Positions 1 to 9,200 of a stretch of 15,887 nt of DNA are shown here, one piece after another. This stretch comes from Desulfobacteraceae bacterium. GTDB lineage: Bacteria; Desulfobacterota; Desulfobacteria; Desulfobacterales; Desulfobacteraceae. Location of the stretch: contig JAABSK010000042.1 in NCBI GenBank assembly GCA_011390435.1, positions 1 through 15,887 on the forward strand. The letters are read 5' to 3'. A program made the position numbers and the translations under genes. The notes below the pieces were generated by a model. It was not told where the DNA came from, ran no database searches, and worked only from the letters and a program-made list of their open reading frames with translations. The number at the start of each line of letters is the position of its first letter. Within the stretch, counting starts at the first letter, position 1.

Positions 1-1
1 C

Positions 2-454
2 CTGGGCAGTTTTGAACGGCTGGCCATTCCGCTGCTGACCATTATTATCGGCCTGTCTAACTGGCCGATGTTTGCCAGAACCATACGGGCAGCAGTCATG
101 GGGGAGAAAAACAAGGAATATGTAGAGGCCGCAAAAGTGATTGGCCTGCCCCGCAGGATCATCATGTTCCGCCATGTATTGCCCAATGCCTTGACATCGG
201 TGATGGTGATTTCCACCATCCAGGTGGCCAATGCGGTCATGAGTGAAGCAGCTCTGTCATTTCTGGGGCTGGGCATGCCGGTGACCAAACCTTCGCTGGG
301 CTCCCTGATCCGTGCGGGTCAGGAATATTTTTTTTCCGGATCATGGTGGATCACGGTTTTTCCAGGAATCTGGCTGGTTGTTTTTGTGCTGGTGATCAAT
401 CTTCTGGGAGACTGGCTCAGGGATGTTCTCAACCCGAAACTGTATAAAGGATAA
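2..454 (+). CDS. dppC: Peptide ABC transporter permease, DppC type (C-terminal part, cut by window edge)
   Basis: This is the C-terminal 150 residues of an inner-membrane permease of a dipeptide/oligopeptide importer. The reading frame is open from base 2, so the gene begins left of the window; the first ATG at 68 is internal. The cytoplasmic EAA loop that docks on the ATPases is clear: EYVEAAKVIGLPRR followed by IMFRHVLPNA. The segment SEAALSFLGLGMP is typical of DppC/OppC proteins. Two hydrophobic stretches follow, the last one (roughly WWITVFPGIWLVVFVLVINLLGD) being the C-terminal membrane helix. It is followed after 9 nt by the first ATPase gene, so the genes are surely co-transcribed. 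Dipeptide, oligopeptide and nickel permeases cannot be told apart from this fragment; the symbol is by family only. Confidence 0.9.
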   Translation: MGSFERLAIPLLTIIIGLSNWPMFARTIRAAVMGEKNKEYVEAAKVIGLPRRIIMFRHVLPNALTSVMVISTIQVANAVMSEAALSFLGLGMPVTKPSLGSLIRAGQEYFFSGSWWITVFPGIWLVVFVLVINLLGDWLRDVLNPKLYKG

Positions 455-463
455 ATACCTGCA

Positions 464-1423
464 ATGCCGCATCTGCTGGATGTAAAAGACCTTGAAGTGA
501 AATTTGCGTTAAGAACCGGTGATATCACCGCCATTGACGGGGTCAGTTTTTCCCTGGATCAGGGCGAACGTCTGGGGATTGTCGGTGAAAGCGGGGCTGG
601 AAAATCAGTCACCGGGTTTTCCATTATTAACCTGATCAGCAAGCCGGGATTTATCTCCAGGGGAACGATTTTTTTTGAGGGCCATCAAATATCAGACTAT
701 ACCGATTCCCAGATGCGTAAAATCCGCGGAAATCGAATTTCCATGATTTTTCAGGATCCCATGATGACCCTCAATCCGGTGTTCACCATTGGATTCCAGA
801 TGATCGAGACATTGAAAGCCCATCGGACCATATCAACGGCTCAGGCCCGGGCCATTGCCATTGAAAAGCTGAGAAAGGTCCATATTCCGTCTCCAGAAGA
901 GCGTCTGGACCAGTATCCCCACGAACTGTCCGGAGGGATGCGCCAGCGCATCATCATTGCCATTTCCCTTTTGACAGATCCGGCCATTATCATTGCAGAT
1001 GAGCCCACAACCGCTTTGGATGTGACCATTCAGGCTGAAATTATGGATCTGCTGCAGGAGCTTTGCCAGACTGATCAGATGGGCCTGATTCTGATTACCC
1101 ACGATCTGGGGGTGGTCTCCCAGGTCACTGAAAAAATCGCGGTCATGTATGCAGGGAGAATTATTGAGTCTGGACTCACAGACCAGGTGGTGCATCATCC
1201 GGTGCACCCGTATACCATCGGTTTGATCGGTTCAATTCCGGGAATGATCGAACCGGGCCGGCCCTTGAAACAGATTCCGGGCATGATGCCCAATCTGACC
1301 GATATCCCGCCTGGGTGTGCGTTTAACCCCAGATGTGAATTGCGGCAGGAGATCTGCAGCACGCTGACGCCGGTGCTGGAGAAAAAACAGAACGGTGTGA
1401 TGGCTGCCTGCCATATGAAATGA
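464..1423 (+). CDS. dppD: Peptide ABC transporter ATP-binding protein, DppD type
   Basis: Cytoplasmic ATPase that, with its partner at 1443, drives uptake through the DppB/DppC-type permeases. At 319 residues it has the normal family length. Visible motifs are Walker A GESGAGKS (41-48), the Q-loop in IFQDPMMTLNP, signature LSGGMRQR (from 155), Walker B IIIADEPTTALD (about 175) and the H-loop LITHDL. After the ATPase core comes the oligopeptide-transporter C-terminal domain with four cysteines (GCAFNPRC, then EIC, then AACH), a pattern shared by this family and proposed to hold a metal or Fe-S centre in some members. The start ATG at 464 has AAAGGA about 12 nt upstream, overlapping the stop of the permease gene. 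The substrate is unknown, because the cognate binding protein is not in view. Confidence 0.93.
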   Translation: MPHLLDVKDLEVKFALRTGDITAIDGVSFSLDQGERLGIVGESGAGKSVTGFSIINLISKPGFISRGTIFFEGHQISDYTDSQMRKIRGNRISMIFQDPMMTLNPVFTIGFQMIETLKAHRTISTAQARAIAIEKLRKVHIPSPEERLDQYPHELSGGMRQRIIIAISLLTDPAIIIADEPTTALDVTIQAEIMDLLQELCQTDQMGLILITHDLGVVSQVTEKIAVMYAGRIIESGLTDQVVHHPVHPYTIGLIGSIPGMIEPGRPLKQIPGMMPNLTDIPPGCAFNPRCELRQEICSTLTPVLEKKQNGVMAACHMK

Positions 1424-1442
1424 CAAGGAACTGTGACACAGC

Positions 1443-2465
1443 ATGAATAACCAACACCCATTGGTCTCTATCCGGAATGTGGTCAAGCATTTCAATATTT
1501 CAGGCGGATTGCTGGATCAGCTCACATTTAAAAACGGCAGGTTCCAGCTGGAAAAAACCACGGTAAAGGCGGTCAACGATGTCTCCTTGTTTGTTGAAAA
1601 AGGGGAAACCCTCAGCGTGGTCGGTGAAAGCGGGTGTGGAAAATCCACGCTGGCCCGTCTGATCATGGGACTTTATCCGCCAGATGCCGGTGAAATCTAT
1701 TACGATGGAAAGCGGATTGACCATTTGACCCATGAACAGTGGCTGCCGTTCCGCCGCCGGATGCAGATGATTTTCCAGGATCCCTATGCATCATTGAACC
1801 CACGGAAAACTGTGCGCCAGACACTTGAAGAGCCGCTGCGTTTTCACAACCCCAGAATGAATTCAGCAGCAGCAATGGAAAAAATCGCCGAGGTCATGCA
1901 GCAGGTGGGCGTGGACCCGGCCTGGATCACCCGGCACCCCCATGAGTTTTCAGGCGGCCAGCGCCAGCGGATCTCCATTGCCAGGGGATTGATTCTTGAT
2001 CCGGAGTTTATCGTGGCAGATGAACCGGTTTCCGCACTGGATGTCTCGATTCAGGCCCAGATTTTGAACCTGCTTATGGAGCTGCGCGATGTCCGGAATC
2101 TGACCTATCTGTTTATTACCCATGACCTGTCTGTGGTGCGGCACATCAGCAACCGCGTGGCCGTGCTTTACCTGGGCACGGTGTGTGAGCTGGCCCTGGC
2201 AGCAGATCTGTTTGAAGCGCCCCGGCATCCGTATACCCGTGCTCTTTTGTCAGCCATTCCAAAAGTCGGGGAAAAAAGGCCCAAACATCTCAAGCTCAAG
2301 GGGGAAGTCCCAACGCCTGTCCATCTTCCCGCCGGCTGCGTCTTTCATGCGCGCTGTGTATATGCAATGGACCGGTGCCGCAGGGAGGTTCCACAGCTGA
2401 TGCAGCAGGCTGACGGCGGGTTTGTGGCCTGCCATGCCATTGAAGAACAGCGCCCCATGACGTGA
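1443..2465 (+). CDS. dppF: Peptide ABC transporter ATP-binding protein, DppF type
   Basis: Second ATPase of the importer, 340 residues. It shows Walker A GESGCGKS (61-68), Q-loop MIFQDPYASLNPR, signature FSGGQRQR (about 169-176), Walker B FIVADEPVSALD (about 190) and H-loop FITHDL. The motif ASLNPRKTVRQTLEEPL and the longer N-terminal beta region (residues 20-45) are typical of the F-type partner rather than a duplicate of the D-type. The C-terminus again carries the four-cysteine pattern (AGCVFHARC, DRC, ACH). AAGGAA lies about 13 nt before the ATG, in a 19-nt gap after dppD. It is the last transporter gene; a sensory module follows after 34 nt. Confidence 0.93.
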   Translation: MNNQHPLVSIRNVVKHFNISGGLLDQLTFKNGRFQLEKTTVKAVNDVSLFVEKGETLSVVGESGCGKSTLARLIMGLYPPDAGEIYYDGKRIDHLTHEQWLPFRRRMQMIFQDPYASLNPRKTVRQTLEEPLRFHNPRMNSAAAMEKIAEVMQQVGVDPAWITRHPHEFSGGQRQRISIARGLILDPEFIVADEPVSALDVSIQAQILNLLMELRDVRNLTYLFITHDLSVVRHISNRVAVLYLGTVCELALAADLFEAPRHPYTRALLSAIPKVGEKRPKHLKLKGEVPTPVHLPAGCVFHARCVYAMDRCRREVPQLMQQADGGFVACHAIEEQRPMT

Positions 2466-2499
2466 GCAGCTGTTCATAACCCTGAAAGGATCGTGAATC

Positions 2500-3705
2500 A
2501 TGATCCACAACCGCAGCATCATTGTGATCTGCAGCGTTTTATGCGGGCTGCTGCTCTTTTTTTCCTGTTCACCGCCAAATCAGCTGGAAATCGTACCTGA
2601 AGACACCACCGGTATTGGTGAGGATCAGATACGGATCGGTTCTTCCCTCGCCCTTGGCGGACATGCCGGTTATCTGGGAACCCAGACACTTCAGGGTGCC
2701 ATGGCCTATATTCGCCATGTAAATGATACCGGCGGCATCCATGGCCGGACAATTCATATCATTGCCCTGGATGATCAGTACAATCCTGCGCAGTGTCTGT
2801 ACAACACTCAGAAACTCATACTGGAGCAGCAGGTTTTTGCGCTGTTCTGTTATGTGGGAACCCCCACAACCGTCAAAATCATTCCCCTGGTCAATGAGGC
2901 GAAAATTCCCCTGGTGGGAATGTTTACAGGGGCAAACCGCCTTCGCCAGCCTGAAAACCGCTACCTGATCAATATCCGGGCATCCTATTATCAGGAGACC
3001 CGGGCAGCCGTGGATCTGATTGTCAAGGCCCGGAATCTGGAACGGGTGGCAGTGTTTTATCAGTATGATGAATATGGATTTGACGGCCTGATCGGGACGG
3101 AAATCGCCCTGAAGAAATACAATCTTATCCCTGTGGCCAAAGGATCATACATCAGGGGAACACTGGATGTGGAAGCCGGACTTGAGAAAATTATGGCATC
3201 CAGGGCACAGGCAGTGGTACTCATCGGCACCTATGATGCCTGTGCAAAATTTATCAACCTGGCCCGCGATCGGAACTTTTCCCCGCTGTTTCACAATGTC
3301 TCGTTTGTGGGCTCGGAAGAACTGGCCAGGCGCCTGGGCCCGAACGGGGAAGGGGTGATTGTGACCCAGGTGGTTCCCCCGCCCAGGATTGATGATACTT
3401 CGGATCCCCTTCCAGGCGTAAGCGATTATATCCATCTGCTGCGATATTATTATCCAGACAGCAAACCCAGTTTTGTCGGACTGGAAGGATACCTGAATGC
3501 CAGAATACTGGCTGAAGGGCTGAAACGGGCAGGCCGGAAGATCACCCGGGAAAAATTCATACAGGCCATTGAAACCATCAATCAGTATGACCTGGGAATA
3601 CAGCACCTGCTCTCGTTTGGAAAAGGGGATTACCAGGGCCTGGATGAAATCTATTACACCATTATCAAAAATGGAGAGCTGGTATTGTTTGATGACGATT
3701 TTTAA
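2500..3705 (+). CDS. Periplasmic binding protein, branched-chain amino acid receptor family (Peripla_BP_6), lipoprotein-like
   Basis: A 401-residue exported ligand-binding protein. The N-terminus is a signal sequence with a near-lipobox LFFSC, which predicts lipid anchoring at Cys23. Mature features of the family are IRIGSSLALGGHAGYLG, the segment MAYIRHVNDTGGIHGR, the ALDDQYNP strand and FCYVGTPTTVK. Relatives bind amino acids, amides, urea or aromatic acids. It does not belong to the peptide-binding (SBP_bac_5) family expected for the upstream transporter, and no LivHMGF genes are present. Its stop overlaps the start of a histidine kinase gene by 14 nt, so a role as a receptor subunit for that kinase is more likely than transport (inference). 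AAGGA lies 9 nt before the ATG. The ligand cannot be read from the sequence. Confidence 0.88.
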   Translation: MIHNRSIIVICSVLCGLLLFFSCSPPNQLEIVPEDTTGIGEDQIRIGSSLALGGHAGYLGTQTLQGAMAYIRHVNDTGGIHGRTIHIIALDDQYNPAQCLYNTQKLILEQQVFALFCYVGTPTTVKIIPLVNEAKIPLVGMFTGANRLRQPENRYLINIRASYYQETRAAVDLIVKARNLERVAVFYQYDEYGFDGLIGTEIALKKYNLIPVAKGSYIRGTLDVEAGLEKIMASRAQAVVLIGTYDACAKFINLARDRNFSPLFHNVSFVGSEELARRLGPNGEGVIVTQVVPPPRIDDTSDPLPGVSDYIHLLRYYYPDSKPSFVGLEGYLNARILAEGLKRAGRKITREKFIQAIETINQYDLGIQHLLSFGKGDYQGLDEIYYTIIKNGELVLFDDDF

Positions 3706-5545
3706 CCAGTTGACATTGAAAAACAAAATTTTTATTTCCTGTCTGGGATTTATCCTGCTGGTCAGTCTTTTAATCGCGCTGTTCACCCGGTCGCTTCTGA
3801 TCACCGGGCTGACTTCGGAATTAAAAAAAAGAGGGATTGGAATTGCCCAGGGAATTGCGGATAATTCACGGGGATATATCCTGACAAAAGACCGGGCCGA
3901 GCTGACCGCCCTTGTGTATGACGCCAGGCTGGGCAACCGCCGGGATATGATCAAATACCTCATTATCAGTGACACCCAGGGCCGCATCCTGGCCCATACC
4001 TTTACCACGGGTCTGCCTGTGGATATTGAACGCATTGTGCATCAACAAAATTTTCAGACCGAAAATATCTCCCGCATCGATATCGACACCTATTCTGTTT
4101 TCCATGCGGTGGTGCCGGTGAAAGAAGGCATTTACACCATCGGGTCGGTGCAGGTGGGCCTGGACCAGCAGCACATCGAAGCATTGATTTCAGATCTGAG
4201 GCTGCTGTTTTTAAGCTTTGTATCCATGATTACGGTGATCTTTTTTTTCCTGAGCCACCGGCTGGCCCTCCACATCACCAAGCCGGTTTCCGCCCTGATC
4301 CGCTACACGGAAAAATTGACCAACAGCGATTTTAATATCATTTCAACGGACGATCTGGATAAAATGGTATTGAAAACTGCAGCAAGCGATGATGAGATCA
4401 CCAAGCTGACCAGTTCCTTTGTCAAAATGACCACCCGGCTGAAACAGTCCACTGAGCGGCTCAAACAGTCCCAGAAAAAATATCTGTCCCTGTTTCAGAG
4501 CGGCCCCAATCCTATCTTTGTGGTCAACAAGCAAACCTTTGAAATTCTGGATGCCAATCCCAATGCCACACGGCTGTCCGGATATGACCGGCAGGAGCTG
4601 ATCGGCAAAAATCTTTTTGATCTGGGCAGTCTGGACCGGCATCAATTTATATCTGCTGATCCAGCCGGTCCTGCCATGGTGATCAGTTCAAAGGAAAAGC
4701 TGTATACAAAGGATGGCGGATACGTGTTTGTCAATATCCATACCAGTCCGTCCGCATATCATAATGAAGATGTGATCATTGTGGCAGCAACAGATATCTC
4801 TGAGCTGGTGGAAAAGGATTCCCAGTTGATCCAGGCCAGTAAAATGACCAACCTGGAAAAAATGTCCGCCGGGATTGCCCATGAAATCAACCAGCCGTTG
4901 AACGCCATCAAGATGGGGAGCGAATATCTGTGCATGATGAATGAACGGCAGCAGACCGTTCCGGATGCCGAACTCCGGATGGTGCTCGATGAGATCAGTG
5001 CGCAGGTGTCACGGGCTGCCGAGATTGTCGGACGGTTGAAAACATTTTCCAGGAAGGCGGATTTTGCCCGGGAGGTGATTGATATCAATCATTGTGTCCG
5101 CTCGGTCAATAAAATCATCGGCCGGCAGATCACCCTTCAGAATATTGATCTGATCCTGGAGATCAATGATCCGCTGCCAAACGTTCTGGCCCACAACAAC
5201 CGGATCGAACAGGTGATTTTTAACCTGGTGACCAATGCCAGGGATGCGGTGAACGAGCGGATTGAAATTTTGAAGGATATTCAAAAAGGCCGGATCATCA
5301 TCCGTACTTTTTATACGGACCAGCATGTGGGGATGAGCATATCTGACAATGGCGCGGGCATCGCCCCGGACCAGATGGACAGTATTTTTGAATCCTTTTA
5401 TACCACAAAGCATATGGGGGAGGGAATGGGGCTGGGACTTCCCATCATCCAGGGAATTGTGACCGACTATAACGGCACCATCAGTGTGACCAGTGAGCCG
5501 GGAAATGGAAGCTGCTTTAAAATTTTCTTTCCGGTTTATACATAA
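3692..5545 (+). CDS. Membrane histidine kinase with periplasmic sensor, HAMP and PAS domains
   Basis: Sensor kinase of 617 residues from the start chosen here. Order: TM1 (about 13-31), extracytoplasmic Cache-like domain (about 32-170, with LIISDTQGRILAHTF), TM2 (about 172-190), HAMP (from about 195, ITKPVSALIRY), PAS (about 262-375, FQSGPNPIFVVN), HisKA with phospho-accepting His397 in AHEINQPL, then N-box (about 503-521, EQVIFNLVTNARDAV), G1 DNGAGI (552) and G2 GLGLP. The H-box type resembles the NtrB/DctB-like group. The frame is open further upstream, but ATG 3692 gives a short cytoplasmic N-terminus directly before TM1 and only a 14-nt overlap with the binding-protein gene; the Shine-Dalgarno signal (GGAGAG, 13 nt away) is poor, which suggests translational coupling. 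The likely phosphorylation target is the receiver-STAS protein 28 nt downstream. Confidence 0.93.
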   Translation: MTIFNQLTLKNKIFISCLGFILLVSLLIALFTRSLLITGLTSELKKRGIGIAQGIADNSRGYILTKDRAELTALVYDARLGNRRDMIKYLIISDTQGRILAHTFTTGLPVDIERIVHQQNFQTENISRIDIDTYSVFHAVVPVKEGIYTIGSVQVGLDQQHIEALISDLRLLFLSFVSMITVIFFFLSHRLALHITKPVSALIRYTEKLTNSDFNIISTDDLDKMVLKTAASDDEITKLTSSFVKMTTRLKQSTERLKQSQKKYLSLFQSGPNPIFVVNKQTFEILDANPNATRLSGYDRQELIGKNLFDLGSLDRHQFISADPAGPAMVISSKEKLYTKDGGYVFVNIHTSPSAYHNEDVIIVAATDISELVEKDSQLIQASKMTNLEKMSAGIAHEINQPLNAIKMGSEYLCMMNERQQTVPDAELRMVLDEISAQVSRAAEIVGRLKTFSRKADFAREVIDINHCVRSVNKIIGRQITLQNIDLILEINDPLPNVLAHNNRIEQVIFNLVTNARDAVNERIEILKDIQKGRIIIRTFYTDQHVGMSISDNGAGIAPDQMDSIFESFYTTKHMGEGMGLGLPIIQGIVTDYNGTISVTSEPGNGSCFKIFFPVYT

Positions 5546-5573
5546 AAAAGATGAAACCAAGGATAACACGGCA

Positions 5574-6272
5574 ATGAGAATTTTAGTGATCGATGATGAA
5601 AAACCAACCCTTTCCATGTTCAAGCTGTTTCTTACCGCATATGGATATGAGGTTTACACGGCGGAAGACGGTGAAAAAGGTCTGTCGCTGTTTGAAACAC
5701 TTCATCCTGAAATGGTGTTTACCGATATCAAGATGCCGGGAATGGACGGCCTTGAGGTCCTTCGCCGGATCAAACAGTCCCGGAAGGATGCACAGGTGAT
5801 TATCATCACCGGTCACGGGGATATGGAAAAGGCAGTGGAAGCCCTTGATCTGGATGCTTCTGATTTTATCAACAAGCCAGTGGAGCGCCAGGCACTGACA
5901 TCCGCCCTTGCCCGTGCGGAAAAACGAAAACAGATGCCGGATACGGCTCGGTTCAGCTGCCGATCTGCTGTACAGGACCAGCGGTTGGATATTGCCATCA
6001 GTGGAAAATTGCAGCAGCAGCAGAAAGCGGATTTTTCCCGGGAACTTGATCTGGCTGACAGGTCTCCTGTGGACAGAGCGGTTTTATCATTTGATGAGGG
6101 TTTTTCCATCGACCGATCCGGCATCCGCCTTTTGATGTCACTGATTCAGGATCTGGCAAAACGAAATGTGCCGGTTGTCATGGAGAACCTTTCGTATAAT
6201 TATGTCCGGATTTTTCAGATGGCCGGCATGGAAAAATATGCCGCCTTAAAACCGGTATCGCCGGATGAATAA
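5574..6272 (+). CDS. Response regulator with receiver domain fused to a STAS domain
   Basis: A 232-residue protein. The receiver (1-120) has the full phosphorylation site: Asp7/Asp8 (VIDDE), phospho-acceptor Asp51 in FTDIKMPGMDG, Thr79 and Lys101 in NKP. The rest (about 129-230) is not DNA-binding. LDIAISGKL, then AVLSFDEGFSIDRSGIRLL, then VPVVMENLSYNYVRIFQMAGM matches the fold pattern of anti-sigma-factor antagonists (STAS, SpoIIAA-like). Ser182 in DRSG aligns with the serine that is phosphorylated in SpoIIAA. The output is therefore probably protein-protein contact controlled by receiver phosphorylation. Start: ATG 5574 begins the receiver exactly (MRILVIDD) and has AAGGA 10 nt upstream; an earlier in-frame ATG at 5493 would overlap the kinase gene and lacks homology. 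No anti-sigma kinase or phosphatase gene is in the window. Confidence 0.88.
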   Translation: MRILVIDDEKPTLSMFKLFLTAYGYEVYTAEDGEKGLSLFETLHPEMVFTDIKMPGMDGLEVLRRIKQSRKDAQVIIITGHGDMEKAVEALDLDASDFINKPVERQALTSALARAEKRKQMPDTARFSCRSAVQDQRLDIAISGKLQQQQKADFSRELDLADRSPVDRAVLSFDEGFSIDRSGIRLLMSLIQDLAKRNVPVVMENLSYNYVRIFQMAGMEKYAALKPVSPDE

Positions 6273-6287
6273 GTTCAGCAGAGGAAT

Positions 6288-9200
6288 ATGACCTATTCAC
6301 CACCCAGAGTTTTTGATGCCGTCCAACGGCCCAGGCTTTTTGATCTGTTGAATCAAAATGCCCACTGCCAGAATTTCTTTATCATTGGTCAGGCTGCCCA
6401 GGGAAAAACAACACTGGTGGCGTCTTATCTGCAGGAATTTCAAAAAACCGCGGTCTGGTTTCATCTGTGCAGTGATGACAATGATCATGTCAAACTGGCT
6501 GAAAAACTGGCAGCAGGGATTTCATGGATTGGAAGGTCAGATTCTGGTGCAGTCGCCGGAGGGGTCCCGCCCAGTACACTGGGGGCGGAAAAAGGGGTTT
6601 CCCGATACCTTGACGGGGTCTCCCGTATGTTTGAAGCCCTGTTGTTTCCCCTGGTGGTGGTGATGGATGATGGTGAGTATCTTCAGGAAGGCTCCTCCGG
6701 GTTTGAACTGGTCAACAGCCTTTTAAATCACCGGTTTGCCCGGGTGAAATTTTTTATTCTGTCCAGGAATATCCTGCAGTTTGGTCTGTCCCGGATGAGA
6801 ATGGCGCATCACGGGTTTGAACTGGACAATTCAGATCTGGCCTTTACCGTTGCGGAAACACAGGTGTTTTTCTCACAAAAAAAAGAGGCGGCACTGTCGG
6901 ATATTCAGCGGATCCACAAGATCACTGACGGATGGGCCGGCGGCCTGACGTTGATCTCTGAATCGATGCGGCAGTCCAGGGGGCTGGGTCATCTTCCAGA
7001 CCGGGTCTCTTCAGATGTTTTTGACTATTTTTCCAGGGAAATATACAACACCCTGCCGGATTCCATCCGCAGGTTTTTAATGGTCACAGCAATTCTGGAT
7101 ACCATTGATCCGGACCTGGCGGATCAGCTGGTTCATCCTGTAGACGGGCTGGAGATCCTGACCACCCTTGAAAAGCGCAATCTGTTTATCCAGCGCCTGG
7201 AAGGTGATGGTCATGGGCCGACATTCAAATATCATCGCCTGTTCAGGGATTTTCTGCTTCAGGATCTGACCCGGACACTGGATCATGAAACGATCTGCAA
7301 TCTCTACCATACCGCCGGCAGGATCTATTGGAACAAAAAAGACCATGAGCAGGCTCTGGACTGTTTTGTCCGGGCAAAAGCCTATCCAGACGTGGTAAAC
7401 ATTCTTAAAATCAAGGGAACCGCTTATATTATCAGTGGTAAGATTACCCGGCTTGAAAAATGGATATCTGCGCTTCCAGAGGCGCTGAAAAAGGATGATC
7501 CCTGGCTGATATTTTTCAGTACCATGACCCGCCGGATCAAAGGGGGAAAGAAAAATATCCTGGCATTTCAGCGTGCCTTGTCCCTTTTTGACCAGCGAAA
7601 CGATATCCGGGGCATGCTGCTGTCTGTGGGGCATCTGATCGAGGCCGCTGTTTTCATGCGCGAGCCGTCTGTCAGGATTCTGAAGTGGATCACAACGGCA
7701 GAAAGATATCTTGCAGCAGCTTCCGGCACCAAACGCTTCCCCTGGGCGCGGGCACTTTTGTGGCAGCAGATCGGTCTGGGCTATATTGCCGGGAACGGCG
7801 ATATCCCCAAAGGGGTGTCTGCCTGTCGGAATGCCATTCTTCTGGCCCGGCAGATCAACCATCCGGATCTGGTGTTCCATGCATCGATCACCATGACATT
7901 CGGGTATGTCCAGGCAGGGGATTTTACCGGTGCAGGGCAGCTGCTGGCAAAAATAGAAGCCATGACTGACGAGGGGCTGCATCCGGAATTCTGTGCCCTG
8001 AAACATATTGTGGACATCGACCTGGCCTTGAAAAACGGCTGGTTCGAGGCAGCAGGACGTCTGCTGCAACAATCTGAACAGGAGATTGAAACTTTTGGTT
8101 TGATTTTCTTATATCCGGGATTTGTTGAAGCCGGAGCAGTGCACCGGATATACACCGGCCAGTTTGACGATGCCTGCAGGATGGCAGATCATCTGAATGA
8201 TTTTTCAATCCTGGAAGGCAATGATTTTTATAAAGGGATTTCCCATCGGATCAAGGCGTTAAGTTTTCTCAAACAGGGCGATGCTGCCACAGCCGCTCTG
8301 GAGATCCAGATGGCCCTGGACACGCTGGGAACATCGAAAAAAGGCGATATCCACCATTTTCTGACCCAGCAGCTGGCCGGCATCATTTTTTTGGAAACAG
8401 ATGATTTGATCAAGGCAGGCCCGCTTCTGGACCAGTCGTTAACGTTTTTTGAGCAGATTTCTTCAGACTTGAGCTGTGTTGAAACCCATCTGATATCCGG
8501 AGTGATGGCATGGAAGCAGAAAGATGTTTCCCGTGCCCTGGAACGGATCAACCAGGGATTGACCCTTGCATCCCGGAAAGCCTACACTTTTTTTCCCCTG
8601 GTGACAGATACTGTTCTGGTCAAAGCCATTGTCATATGGGTGGGCTATGTGTGCGATAGGGAAGTACTGCCCGCTGTGCTGTCTTTGGGAAAACAATGCA
8701 GTTCTTCTTGTATATCTGCGGAAATCGACTGGCTCCTGAGCGAGACCGCAGCCGGTGAAACCGTCCGGGTGACGGAAAATTTACGGGTGCTTCACACAGC
8801 ACTGCTGCCAGAAATCAGGATTGAAACCCTTGGGCAGTTTGCGGTTCTGTGCAATGATCAATTGATCGATCCAAAGGCATTTGAAGGCAGCCGCCCCATT
8901 TTACTGCTCAAATCTATTGTGCTGCACGGGTCAAGGGATATCCCCAAAGAGGTGCTTATCGATGATTTGTGGCCGAAAGCGTCTGCTGCTGCTGGGGAAA
9001 AAAATTTCAAAATCAATTTTCACCGGTTGAGAAAAGCACTGGAACCAAACGTTAAAAAAGCGTTCGGGTATGCATATATTGTCCAGAAGGCCGGACTGGT
9101 ATCCCTTGATCCGGAGCTGGTCAGGCTGGATGTCAGCGAGTTTCTGTCTTTTGCGCTCAAGGCGCAGGAAAATGAGAAAAACAATCACTTTGAAACTGCC

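Noticed and set aside
2445..2475. Inverted repeat GAACAGC / GCTGTTC near the end of dppF as a terminator
   Set aside because: Only 7 bp with a 17-nt loop and no T tract; the next gene starts 25 nt later, so it is unlikely to end transcription.
3145..4035. Long open frame on the - strand across the binding protein and kinase genes
   Set aside because: It runs opposite to two well-supported genes with clear family motifs and shows no recognisable domain itself.
6568..6590. GC-rich hairpin (CCGCCCAGT with ACTGGGGGCGG) inside the large regulator gene
   Set aside because: It has a two-base bulge, lies within coding sequence and has no T tract on either strand.
7077..8072. 331-codon open frame on the - strand inside the large regulator gene
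   Set aside because: It is a shadow of the + strand gene; the composition is unusual (many Cys, Gln, Pro) and no family motif is seen.
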